A DNA stretch of 45,449 bases, taken from Bacteroidota bacterium. GTDB taxonomy: Bacteria > Bacteroidota > Ignavibacteria > Ignavibacteriales > Melioribacteraceae. Of this stretch, positions 9,630 through 17,514 are shown piece by piece. A program made the translations under genes and the position numbers. The stretch's first letter is position 1, and every line of letters starts with the position of its first letter. The stretch lies in assembly GCA_021801605.1 (NCBI GenBank), contig JAJYXU010000105.1:1-45449 (forward strand). The letters run 5' to 3'. The notes under the pieces are model-generated. The model saw only the letters and a program-made list of their open reading frames with translations. It was not told the origin of the DNA and did not search any database.

Positions 9630-9699
9630 TGTAACACAGATTTTTAATCTATGCTATAAGTTAATTATTAAAAAGCGCAGATTAGAAATCTGCATTACA
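9630..9699. repeat. imperfect palindromic element upstream of glnD
   Basis: TGTAACACAGATTTTTAATCTATGCT and AGCGCAGATTAGAAATCTGC (continuing ATTACA) are inverted copies of about 26 bp separated by 18 bases. It fills the gap between the glnD start and the end of the lyase gene. The outer edge lies only a few bases from the glnD ATG, so the glnD leader must run through this hairpin. Confidence 0.75.
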
Positions 9700-9705
9700 A
9701 ATAAA

Positions 9706-11091
9706 TTATAGTTTTTTAAATCTTGCCTGGAAAAATCTTAAATACTTCGGTTCGTAAACCATTTTCAAACCTTTCATACTTTTCCGTTTATCAAAAACAT
9801 GAGCAATAGATTCTACCATTACATCAATATGAGATTGAGTATAAACACGGCGCGGGAAAGTTAAACGAACCAATTCAAGTTTGGGATAACGATTCTCGCC
9901 CGTTTGCGGATCGCGTCCGGATGAAACAAGTCCGCGTTCCATTCCGCGTACACCGCTGTCAACATAAATTTCCGCAGCAAGTGTTTGAGCTGGAAATAGA
10001 TCTTGCTTCAAATGCGGCAAGAATCTTTTTGCGTCAAGGAATATCGCATGCCCGCCGTACGGAGAAACAAGAGGAATTCCGTATTTCTCAAGTTCGGCGC
10101 CGCAGTATTCAACTTGACGAACTCTCATACTTATATTTTCGAACCGCACCATCTCTTCAAGACCGCGCGCCATTGCTTCCATATCGCGCCCGGCAAGACC
10201 GCCGTAACTGTGAAGCCCTTCATAAATAACAACCATGTTACGTGCTTCTTCAAAAACTTTTTTGTTGCGTGTTGCTAAGAAGCCGCCGATGTTAACCATC
10301 AAATCTTTCTTTGCACTAACCCATAAGCCGTCAAAGTAAGAGCACATTTCTAAAAGAATTTGTTCAATTGATTTTTTCTCATACCCTTTCTCTTTCATCT
10401 TGATGAAATATGCATTCTCGGTTGCACGTGTCGCATCGAACCATAGTTTAACACCATATTTTTGCGTGAGTTTAGAAATCTCTTTTAGGTTAGCCATTGA
10501 GAATGGTTGACCTCCAGCCATATTAACCGGACCTGCCATGCTGACGTACGGAATTTTTTTCGCGCCAACTTTTTTGATCAACGCTTCAAGCTTTTGTGGA
10601 TCAATATTACCTTTGAATGGATGTTTGTTCTGAGCATCATGAGCTTCATCAATAATAACATCAACGAATGTTCCGCCGGCAAGTTCTTGGTGAACGCGCG
10701 TTGTTGTGAAATACATATTGCCGGGAATAAAATCACCCGGTTTAATCATAATTTTAGAAATCATATGTTCGGCTGCGCGTCCTTGATGAGTTGGAACAAA
10801 GTAAGGCATACCGTAATACTTTTTTACGTTTTCCCACAAGTAATAAAAATTTCTGCTACCCGCGTAAGCTTCATCGCCGAGCATAATACCCGCCCATTGA
10901 TAATCGCTCATAGCGTTTGTACCACTGTCTGTTAAGAGATCTATATAAACGTCCTCGCTCTTAAGCAGAAACGTATTGTAACCGGCTTCCTTTGCTGCTT
11001 TTTCGCGGTAGCTACGAGTTGTCATTTTAATCGGCTCGACCATTTTTATCTTGTACGGTTCAGCCCAACTTTTTTTAATTATTTTAGACAT
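9706..11091 (-). CDS. tyrosine phenol-lyase-like beta-eliminating lyase (tryptophanase family)
   Basis: A 461-residue PLP enzyme. DLLTDSGTNAMSD, VPTHQGRAAEH, DATRATENAYFI and SAKKD (PLP lysine K262) place it in the tryptophanase/tyrosine phenol-lyase family. Three positions that separate the two activities carry the phenol-lyase residues: T129 (TPL Thr124, Asp in tryptophanase), R386 in MERG (TPL Arg381, Ile in tryptophanase) and F453 in LRFF (TPL Phe448, His in tryptophanase). The likely reaction is L-tyrosine to phenol, pyruvate and ammonia. SAKKD is written as in tryptophanase (TPL has SGKKD), so specificity is inferred. Ribosome-binding site AAAGGA. It lies downstream of queF, separated by an inverted repeat. 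Confidence 0.85.
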   Translation of the reverse strand: MSKIIKKSWAEPYKIKMVEPIKMTTRSYREKAAKEAGYNTFLLKSEDVYIDLLTDSGTNAMSDYQWAGIMLGDEAYAGSRNFYYLWENVKKYYGMPYFVPTHQGRAAEHMISKIMIKPGDFIPGNMYFTTTRVHQELAGGTFVDVIIDEAHDAQNKHPFKGNIDPQKLEALIKKVGAKKIPYVSMAGPVNMAGGQPFSMANLKEISKLTQKYGVKLWFDATRATENAYFIKMKEKGYEKKSIEQILLEMCSYFDGLWVSAKKDLMVNIGGFLATRNKKVFEEARNMVVIYEGLHSYGGLAGRDMEAMARGLEEMVRFENISMRVRQVEYCGAELEKYGIPLVSPYGGHAIFLDAKRFLPHLKQDLFPAQTLAAEIYVDSGVRGMERGLVSSGRDPQTGENRYPKLELVRLTFPRRVYTQSHIDVMVESIAHVFDKRKSMKGLKMVYEPKYLRFFQARFKKL

Positions 11092-11114
11092 GTTTTTTCC
11101 TTTGTCATTAATAA

Positions 11115-11149
11115 GTTACTTGTTTATTGTTATCATGTTTTCAAGTAAC
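11115..11149. promoter_or_regulatory. 8-bp perfect inverted repeat between queF and the lyase gene
   Basis: GTTACTTG and CAAGTAAC are separated by 19 bases in the 64-base gap between the queF stop and the lyase start. It may be a terminator for queF without a strong T-tract, or an operator for the lyase gene; the sequence alone does not decide. Confidence 0.35.
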
Positions 11150-11155
11150 CACCCG

Positions 11156-11530
11156 TCAAACAAACTTTTTCTTAAGTTTCTTTTTTTTCTGTTCTGCAAT
11201 TATCTCCGATGAGATTCCGCCGCGTGTATTGAAGTTTGCAGTTATTTTGATATAACGTGGTTTCATGACTTCGATAAGATCGTTTAGAATCCGGTTTGTT
11301 ACTGCCTCAAAGTAGATTCCATCATTGCGGAAGGATTGCAGATAAAATTTATAGCTCTTCAGTTCAACACAAATTTTTTCGGGAATGTATTCGAGAACGA
11401 TGGTTGCAAAATCCGGTTGACCGGTTACCGGGCACACAGAAGTAAACTCCGGCGCTGTGTGTATAATTGTGTAATCCCTCTCCGGATTTGGATTAGGAAA
11501 TGTTACGAGTAATTTTTGTTTGTCGTTCAT
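11156..11530 (-). CDS. queF: NADPH-dependent 7-cyano-7-deazaguanine (preQ0) reductase, short type
   Basis: Reduces preQ0 to preQ1 in queuosine synthesis. The 124-residue length fits the unimodular (B. subtilis-like) form. The active-site cysteine C33 and acid D40 lie in SVCPVTGQPDF; VELKSYKFYLQSFRNDG is the QueF signature, and NTRGGISSE closes the domain. Its ATG overlaps the stop of the upstream small ORF as ATGA, implying translational coupling. queC, the preceding enzyme of the pathway, lies 2.6 kb upstream on the same strand, separated by an R-M module. The basic tail KKKKLKKKF is unusual but short. Confidence 0.93.
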   Translation of the reverse strand: MNDKQKLLVTFPNPNPERDYTIIHTAPEFTSVCPVTGQPDFATIVLEYIPEKICVELKSYKFYLQSFRNDGIYFEAVTNRILNDLIEVMKPRYIKITANFNTRGGISSEIIAEQKKKKLKKKFV

Positions 11531-11733
11531 AAGTTTCTCATTAATCTGTCTTTTGATTTTAATCCCAAGGTTAGGAAAGTATTTTGAATACTATCAAACC
11601 ATGGAATATTGTCTCCAAGTTTATCGATTACTTTTTTTAACTCTTTGTTATTCAGCTTCCTTTCCATCATTGCTTCAGCAACAGTTTGAACATCCTCCAC
11701 AGAGAGTTGATAAATGATTTTATCTTTTCTCAT
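11527..11733 (-). CDS. small protein of unknown function coupled to restriction gene and queF
   Basis: A 68-residue protein (MRKDKIIYQLSVEDVQTVAE...) mostly helical in appearance, with no metal or membrane motif. The ATG at 11733 is chosen over the track start at 11766 because AGAGG precedes it by six bases and it begins one base after the endonuclease stop. Its own stop overlaps the queF start (ATGA). The spacing shows it is translated with both neighbours. I do not recognise the family with certainty; the EDVQxVAE pattern resembles short hypothetical proteins. It could belong to either the R-M module or the que genes. Confidence 0.7.
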   Translation of the reverse strand: MRKDKIIYQLSVEDVQTVAEAMMERKLNNKELKKVIDKLGDNIPWFDSIQNTFLTLGLKSKDRLMRNL

Positions 11734-11734
11734 T

Positions 11735-12517
11735 TTAACCTCTGTTAAATTTCGAAAAATATTCATCTATTTCATTTCTCATTTCAATTCCGACCCTTTC
11801 AAAACAATCTAATAAATCTTCATACGCTCCTTCACCACCTACAAAGTCCCAAAATTCTTTTGCGACTTTAAGTTCATGTTCCAAATCCAACATCCCAGCC
11901 ATTGTCCACCGGCTGTAAGGTTTTGGTTCATAAGGGTTATATGGAATTGCAATATAAGTACTCACTATTGCTTTCGGATTTTCTGCAAGCACAACGCCTA
12001 CCCATTCTAAAAGTGTTCTTTTGAATTCTTTGAAACCGCCTCTATTTGGTTTTACAGTTTTCAAATCAAACAGAAAAATCTCTCCAGATTCATTTTCAAG
12101 ATACAAATCAACTAGCGTTGGTTTTACTTTTCTGAGTTGCGGTTCATTGGCTACCTTACGGATTGCCTGAGCTTCAAACAGCTTGTTTGGTTTTTCTGAT
12201 GCTGATATAAGACTATCCATTATTTTTTGAATCTCATAAAGAGCTTTTTCGCTTATTTGATTTCCAGCTACCGTATGATTTTTTGCTATCTTAAATCTAG
12301 ACGAAGCCAATGTAACAGCAACCGGTTCAAAGATGCTTGTACCAAAATTTGTACTTAATGAGTGAATGAAAGAATATAGCGCAAGACGGTCTTTGCCTAA
12401 AAGTCTAGTATGAAAAGGCATAGAATCGGTTTCCGGTTTGTAGGTTTCAAATTTATGCCGAAGACTTTGTTTCAAAATATTTTCTATCGAATCAAGTTGT
12501 ATTTTTGTAAGACTCAT
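11735..12517 (-). CDS. type II restriction endonuclease, probably TdeIII family
   Basis: A 260-residue protein with the PD-(D/E)xK nuclease pattern PTLVDLYLENESGEIFLFDLKT: candidate catalytic residues D137, D151 and K153. The N-terminal stretch PFHTRLLGKDRLALYSFIHS and FGTSIFEPVA resemble the TdeIII-type endonucleases as I remember them; that subfamily (recognition of GGNCC in the founder) is a tentative call. Its ATG overlaps the methyltransferase stop (ATGA), so modification enzyme and nuclease are translated together with the methylase first, the usual safe order. The combination with a SPPY methyltransferase supports a complete type II system. Confidence 0.8.
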   Translation of the reverse strand: MSLTKIQLDSIENILKQSLRHKFETYKPETDSMPFHTRLLGKDRLALYSFIHSLSTNFGTSIFEPVAVTLASSRFKIAKNHTVAGNQISEKALYEIQKIMDSLISASEKPNKLFEAQAIRKVANEPQLRKVKPTLVDLYLENESGEIFLFDLKTVKPNRGGFKEFKRTLLEWVGVVLAENPKAIVSTYIAIPYNPYEPKPYSRWTMAGMLDLEHELKVAKEFWDFVGGEGAYEDLLDCFERVGIEMRNEIDEYFSKFNRG

Positions 12518-14109
12518 TGAATTTGTTCCCCTTTATCTTTCAAATGGAATATGCTTTCCGAATATGCACCTTTATCTTTCTCTGTTCTGTTCAATACGGG
12601 ACGCTTAAATTGCTGAACTATTCTCATCCCAGATTTTTCAGCAATTATTGGGTACATGTTATATTTATCGTTAGCTACCAATAGCACGTTGTAATCATCA
12701 GCAAAAAATCTTTTGCAATTATTCAATACCGCAGAAATTCCTTCTATATATGATTCCTTTGCCTCTCTACCTTGCCCTTTTGATAAAGGACCGATTTCCA
12801 GCTCGTCTTTCCTATCTAAACCGAACAAATCATAAGCATAGGCATGCTGTTCATGATAATCAATCAAACCAACATAAGGCGGACTTGAGAATATTCCGTT
12901 GATTTTTTCTTTCCTAAGTCGCTTTGCAAATTCTGGATTCACTTTTTCACTAGCCGAGAATAGATCAATAGTTCTACTATCACCAGTAAAACAGTGTTGA
13001 TAAGTTTCAGTTCTCAATGAATTAAATTCAGCTAAACGATTCAAGGTGTCTTTTGAATATCTTTCCCACCAACTCAAAATTGAGAATAAGGGTTTACAAA
13101 TTTTCCCATGTTTAGAGCAATAGTATGTTGTGCTTATTGGTTCGACGAGTGTGGCTAAATCTGAATGAGTTGTAGCACGGCAAGAACGAATTGTACGACT
13201 GAGAATGATACTTATAATTCTTTTATTGTTCTTATTGCTAATTTTTTTAATCAAATTAAAGACAAAATCAATTTCGGTTCTTACGTGTTGAAGAAACCAT
13301 TTATCTAAGAAACTATCAGATAGATCTTGATTTAATCCAATATTAAATTCCTTAACCAACTTTTTATAGATTGGCAAAAATTCTTTTTCTTTCTGACGTC
13401 CGTATTGTTCTTCGTCAACCAACTTATTTTTCACTCTGACTTTGAATTCCGGTGAGGGGAAGTATTCATAATTAAATTCTGAAAGTTTTTTTAGTAATTG
13501 TTGCTCAAACCTAATTGTGTTAGAATCAACTATATATTTTTTTAACGCCTCGGTGATTTTTTTGAGTTCTTTGTTCAGCTCTACCAAATTATATTTTCCA
13601 ACTTTAGCATTACTCATCAAGGAATTAAAAATGGAAACATCAACTCCAATAGCATTCATTCCAAGCTCACTTGCTTGTACTAATGTTGTTCCGCTTCCAC
13701 AGAAAGGGTCTAAAACGATATCATCACTCTTAAAATAAACTTCTTTCTTAAATTCATCTGTATGATCATCCAAAAAATACTCAACTAGCTGAGGAATGAA
13801 TTTCCCTTTGTAAGGGTGAAGTCTGTGTACATGTTTAGTTGTTTCTGCCTCTTTATATTGCTCGAAAGATAAATGCCAGTCTATATCATCACCAAGTTTC
13901 TCTTTCCAGTTTAATTGCCGATTACCATAATATGAATCATAATATTCTAACAATTCGTCTCTGCTAACTAAAGTATTTCCATTATCAGCAAATTTTTGGA
14001 TGCGTCCATAGTTTACCAAATAAGAGATATTCGACGGGGTGACATTCTTCTTAAACTGAATGCTGATCCATTCACTTGCTTCTTTAATTGTCAGTAATTC
14101 ACTCTGCAT
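12514..14109 (-). CDS. type II DNA methyltransferase (SPPY type) with N-terminal HTH
   Basis: A 531-residue enzyme. Residues 1-55 look like a MerR/excisionase-type helix-turn-helix (LTIKEASEWISIQ, ending in VSRDELLEYY). The SAM-binding motif I is LDPFCGSGTT (about residues 133-142) and the catalytic motif IV is SSPPY (408-412). Motif I precedes IV with some 270 residues between them, leaving room for the target-recognition region. SPPY favours N4-cytosine methylation, although N6-adenine is not excluded. The HTH could also regulate the operon. It sits 34 bases after queC and overlaps the endonuclease gene by four bases. Confidence 0.88.
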   Translation of the reverse strand: MQSELLTIKEASEWISIQFKKNVTPSNISYLVNYGRIQKFADNGNTLVSRDELLEYYDSYYGNRQLNWKEKLGDDIDWHLSFEQYKEAETTKHVHRLHPYKGKFIPQLVEYFLDDHTDEFKKEVYFKSDDIVLDPFCGSGTTLVQASELGMNAIGVDVSIFNSLMSNAKVGKYNLVELNKELKKITEALKKYIVDSNTIRFEQQLLKKLSEFNYEYFPSPEFKVRVKNKLVDEEQYGRQKEKEFLPIYKKLVKEFNIGLNQDLSDSFLDKWFLQHVRTEIDFVFNLIKKISNKNNKRIISIILSRTIRSCRATTHSDLATLVEPISTTYYCSKHGKICKPLFSILSWWERYSKDTLNRLAEFNSLRTETYQHCFTGDSRTIDLFSASEKVNPEFAKRLRKEKINGIFSSPPYVGLIDYHEQHAYAYDLFGLDRKDELEIGPLSKGQGREAKESYIEGISAVLNNCKRFFADDYNVLLVANDKYNMYPIIAEKSGMRIVQQFKRPVLNRTEKDKGAYSESIFHLKDKGEQIQ

Positions 14110-14114
14110 TCTAC

Positions 14115-14145
14115 ATTCTCAATTCTAAATTCTAAATTCTCAATT
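14115..14145. repeat. short direct repeats between queC and methyltransferase
   Basis: ATTCTCAATTCTAAATTCTA followed by AATTCTCAATT consists of tandem ATTCTMAATT words filling most of the gap between queC and the methyltransferase gene and running into the queC stop. The same words occur at 3019-3054. It marks the left junction of the R-M module with queC. Confidence 0.55.
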
Positions 14146-14833
14146 AATCATATTTCGGTCTAACTTTATAAGAGATCGGATCTTCCACACCCGCCTGTTC
14201 AAAACCACGCAGACGGAATGCGCAACTATCGCACACACCGCATGCTTCATCTTCATTTTGATAACAAGACCATGTAAGATTCAACGGCGCATTTAATTCA
14301 ATTCCCTTCTTAACAATTTCTGCTTTGGAAAAATGTATAATCGGCGTTTCAATTTTAATTTTTGTTCCCGGTTTGGTGCCAAGATCAACCATCTTTTCAT
14401 ATGCCTCAAAAAATTCGGGACGGCAATCCGGATAGCCGCTGGCGTCTTCGTAAACAGCGCCTATAAAAACAGCATCTGCACCTATCACTTCTGCCCAGCT
14501 TACACATGCACTTAATATATTAGCATTACGGAACGGCACATAAGAACTTGGAATCTCCTTACTACCAAGGTCAGCTTTTGTAACTTCAATTGATCTATCT
14601 GTTAAAGATGAACCGCCGATTTTTGTAAAATGTCCGAAGTCTATTACTAATCTTTTCTCCGCATTATAAAAATCGGCTATATCATGAAAAGCTTTCAGTT
14701 CACGAGTCTCAGTGCGCTGTCCGTAGTTGATATGAATTAATGCAAGTCGGTTGGTTTGATTTGCAATTGCAGCAGTTACACAGCTATCCATTCCGCCGCT
14801 TACGGCAACGACTGCTAATTTATCTTTGGTCAT
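14144..14833 (-). CDS. queC: 7-cyano-7-deazaguanine synthase
   Basis: Converts 7-carboxy-7-deazaguanine to preQ0 with ATP and ammonia. The PP-loop ATPase motif is AVSGGMDSCV near the N-terminus, SSYVPFRNANIL is the substrate region, and the C-terminal zinc site CYQNEDEACGVCDSC has four cysteines. Length (229 residues) is normal. It is the first gene of a minus-strand run queC - methyltransferase - endonuclease - small ORF - queF. queD and queE are not in the window. No preQ1 riboswitch was recognised upstream. Confidence 0.95.
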   Translation of the reverse strand: MTKDKLAVVAVSGGMDSCVTAAIANQTNRLALIHINYGQRTETRELKAFHDIADFYNAEKRLVIDFGHFTKIGGSSLTDRSIEVTKADLGSKEIPSSYVPFRNANILSACVSWAEVIGADAVFIGAVYEDASGYPDCRPEFFEAYEKMVDLGTKPGTKIKIETPIIHFSKAEIVKKGIELNAPLNLTWSCYQNEDEACGVCDSCAFRLRGFEQAGVEDPISYKVRPKYD

Positions 14834-14904
14834 AATAAATTCTTATTAAATCCTTGCGAAAAATAGCAAATTGGACTCTGATAATGAAAAGTTGAATAAT
14901 TAAT

Positions 14905-14981
14905 GGCACACAGATTTAACAGACCGGACGGATTTTAACTGATCAGTTTCAATCTGTTTAATCAGTTCGATCTGCGTGCTA
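14905..14981. repeat. inverted repeat of the CACAGATTTAACAGA family
   Basis: GGCACACAGATTTAACAGA and the reverse complement of the right edge AGCACGCAGATCGAACTGA match at about 14 of 19 positions, with a central perfect palindrome ACTGATCAGT. Related AATCTGTTTAATCTGTG words are present at 23370-23400 and 45370-45449. The right edge lies inside the MFS coding region and supplies its last codons and stop. Confidence 0.6.
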
Positions 14982-16134
14982 TTGTTTTAAAACTTATAAG
15001 AACAATTGCAATTATCAACGATACAATTGACGAAAGCAGGAATGGTACTTGCGCTCCGAAGCGATCCCATAAAATTCCGGTAAGAAATGAACCGAACATA
15101 ATTGCAAAACTTGAAAGCGCTGTGAGTAATCCTATTGCTGAACCGCGGAATTCATCAGGAACAAGATCGGATACCCACGCTTTGGAAATTCCCTCTGTGG
15201 AAGAAGCATAAATTCCATAAAGCGCAAAAAGAATCCAGACGATTATATTATCATGGTTCATTGCAAAACCAAAATAAACAGCAGAAAAAATTATCAAGCC
15301 AAAGATGAAAATGTTTTTCTTGCCGAATTTATCTGAGAGAATTCCAATGGGATAGGATGAGAGAGCGTAAATTAAGTTATAGAACACATAACCAAGAATA
15401 GCTGTCGTATCCGAGTGAGATATTTGTTTTGACTTCAAAATTAAAAAAACATCGCTGCTGTTAACCAATGAAAACAACGTGAATACAAGAAGAAGAATTT
15501 TGTAATCTAAGGGTGCGTTGTTCCAAAACTCCCGGTACATTTTCTTTTTAGAATTTTTTGATGTGTTCTTCGCATCTTTAACCACAAAGGTAAAACCAAT
15601 TGCGAAAAATGAAGGAATTAGAGCAAACAAATAAATCCAGCTATACTTACCGGGGAAAAAGTAAAGAAGAACAATTGCCGCAATGGGTCCGGCAACCGCG
15701 CCCAAAGTATCCATAGCCCTATGAAATCCGAACACCGCGCCGGTGTTTCCGTTTGCATAACTTGCAAGCAGTGCATCGCGCGGAGCGGTACGAACTCCTT
15801 TACCAATTCTATCAATAATACGCGCAGATATTACAGATGGAATGGTTGCTATCAATCCGGGAAGAGATTTAAACAATCCGGAAAGACTATAACCGATAAT
15901 AACAAAAATTGAACGCTTGCCGATTTTATCTGAGAGCGATCCGAAGTATCCTTTTAATAGTCCTGCAGTAACTTCAGCAATGCCTTCTATCAATCCAACC
16001 ATCGACATCGAGGCACCGAGAATTGAAGTTAGAAAAATTGGAGTTATTGGATAAAGCATCTCGCTGGCAAAATCCGTGAAGAAGCTGACCAATCCAAGTA
16101 TTACAACCGGGCGTGATATGTTTTTAAATTTCAT
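14962..16134 (-). CDS. MFS transporter
   Basis: A 390-residue integral membrane protein with about 12 hydrophobic segments in two halves. The loop 2-3 MFS motif is GSLSDKIGKRS, repeated in the second half as GILSDKFGKKN, and DRIGKGVRTAPRDAL is a conserved loop of one drug/metabolite exporter-like branch. Substrate and direction are not predictable. The final residues ARRSN and the TGA stop come from an intergenic repeat that runs into the gene, so the original C-terminus was probably different. It stands alone between queC and the Sua5-like gene. Confidence 0.9.
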   Translation of the reverse strand: MKFKNISRPVVILGLVSFFTDFASEMLYPITPIFLTSILGASMSMVGLIEGIAEVTAGLLKGYFGSLSDKIGKRSIFVIIGYSLSGLFKSLPGLIATIPSVISARIIDRIGKGVRTAPRDALLASYANGNTGAVFGFHRAMDTLGAVAGPIAAIVLLYFFPGKYSWIYLFALIPSFFAIGFTFVVKDAKNTSKNSKKKMYREFWNNAPLDYKILLLVFTLFSLVNSSDVFLILKSKQISHSDTTAILGYVFYNLIYALSSYPIGILSDKFGKKNIFIFGLIIFSAVYFGFAMNHDNIIVWILFALYGIYASSTEGISKAWVSDLVPDEFRGSAIGLLTALSSFAIMFGSFLTGILWDRFGAQVPFLLSSIVSLIIAIVLISFKTIARRSN

Positions 16135-16306
16135 CTAAATAAAATATTTGTTAATTCAATTTCTTCAAACCAATTCAAAATTCCAAAATGTTCTGTTGAC
16201 TATTTATTTTTATATTCCATTTTCTTAAAAACAAATTAGTGGAACTTAGATAGAACTTCATATAAAATCTTCATAACTTATTCAGTGATTTAAGAAAGGA
16301 ACAGCG

Positions 16307-16921
16307 ATGGAATATTATGAATTGCATTCGATAACACCGCAGATGCGTTACATCAATAAAGCTGTAGATGTGTTGAAAAATGGCGGTGTAATAATTTATC
16401 CGACAGATACTGTTTACGGATTTGGCTGCGATATTTTTAACAAAGAAGCTCTAGAACGTATTTACACAATTAAACAAGATGCTGAAACAAAGTTGTTTAG
16501 TTTCATCTGTCCTGATCTAAAAGATATTGCGAAGTATGCTAAAGTTTCTGATTATGCATATAAGAGCATGAAAAAATTATTGCCGGGTCCTTATACTTTT
16601 GTTCTACCGGCAGCACGCGAAGTTCCTAAAAAACTTTGGACAAAAAGAAAGACAGTTGGAATCCGCATTCCGAATAATAATATTGCTCTGACGCTCGCAA
16701 AAGAATTAGGCAATCCAATAATCAGTACAAGCGTAACAAATCATAAAGGAAATATTTTGTTTGATCCACTTGAAATACAAGCGGTGTTTAATTCACGGGT
16801 TGATTTGATGCTTTCATCCGGAGCGTTAGAAGGAAAGACATCAAGTATTGTTGATCTGAGCAGAGAGGAACCGGAAATTTTACGCGAAGGCGCAGGCGAT
16901 GTGAGTATGTTCTATTCTTAA
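16307..16921 (+). CDS. L-threonylcarbamoyladenylate synthase-type protein (Sua5/YciO/YrdC)
   Basis: The single YrdC domain (204 residues) has the conserved KAVDVLKNGGVIIYPTDTVY with GFGCD, PGPYTFVLPA, VGIRIP and ISTSVTN motifs of the dsRNA-like fold that binds ATP and threonine. Family members make threonylcarbamoyl-AMP for the t6A37 modification of tRNA. The sequence looks closer to the YciO branch, for which cellular function is less certain, so no symbol is given. AGGAACAGCG precedes the ATG at good distance. No other t6A gene is nearby. Confidence 0.88.
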   Translation: MEYYELHSITPQMRYINKAVDVLKNGGVIIYPTDTVYGFGCDIFNKEALERIYTIKQDAETKLFSFICPDLKDIAKYAKVSDYAYKSMKKLLPGPYTFVLPAAREVPKKLWTKRKTVGIRIPNNNIALTLAKELGNPIISTSVTNHKGNILFDPLEIQAVFNSRVDLMLSSGALEGKTSSIVDLSREEPEILREGAGDVSMFYS

Positions 16922-17027
16922 ATAAATCTTCTTAAGGGAAAATATAAATTGGCGGGATCCTAGATTTTAGGATTTGTGTTTTCTGAAAGCTGACTAATAG
17001 TCAAAGGGAATTGCATATTTATTATAA

Positions 17028-17264
17028 TCAACCAATCCAATTCTCAGAAGTATGAGAGAATGGTCTGCTTCTTTTATCTGATTTTTGTGATTCGGTTTTT
17101 GAAAGTGTTTTTTTTACTTCATCAGCCGGTGAGGGAAACTCAGAGACAAAAGAAGACGATCCCTTACCTTTCGTTAAAGTAAACCGATCTTTTTTCTCAG
17201 CAATATTGTGAAGCTTTGACCACTCTAACTTTGGATTTGATTGGTTGATAGTCAGTACGTTCAT
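17028..17264 (-). CDS. hypothetical small basic protein
   Basis: A 78-residue ORF rich in Lys, Ser and Thr (SKTESQKSDKRSRPFSHTSE), predicted disordered, with no recognised domain. In favour of its being real: AGGA seven bases before the ATG (AGGAACTACAAATG). Against: short length and no visible conservation. It is isolated between the Sua5-like gene and the SDR. The 250 bases upstream (17265-17514) hold nothing recognised. Confidence 0.45.
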   Translation of the reverse strand: MNVLTINQSNPKLEWSKLHNIAEKKDRFTLTKGKGSSSFVSEFPSPADEVKKTLSKTESQKSDKRSRPFSHTSENWIG

Positions 17265-17514
17265 TTGTAGTTCCTATTAATAATTGTTTAAGAGAAGAAG
17301 GACTGGATCAAATAAAGGGGTGAAATTCTCTTTGGAAATATACAAAAATTGAAGGACAGAAGTAACTATTAACACCAGGAGAATAAATACGGTATATCAT
17401 TATTAGGAATTTATTTTGAATAATTCCAAGTCGAAAAAATATTTTTAAAAATGATTTCTCTATTCAAAATTGACTTTTCCTATAATAAAAAATTCTTCCA
17501 CCAAACTTTCTAGA

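Noticed and set aside
14834-14961. preQ1 riboswitch upstream of queC
   Set aside because: No preQ1 aptamer pattern was recognised; the region is mostly an inverted repeat.
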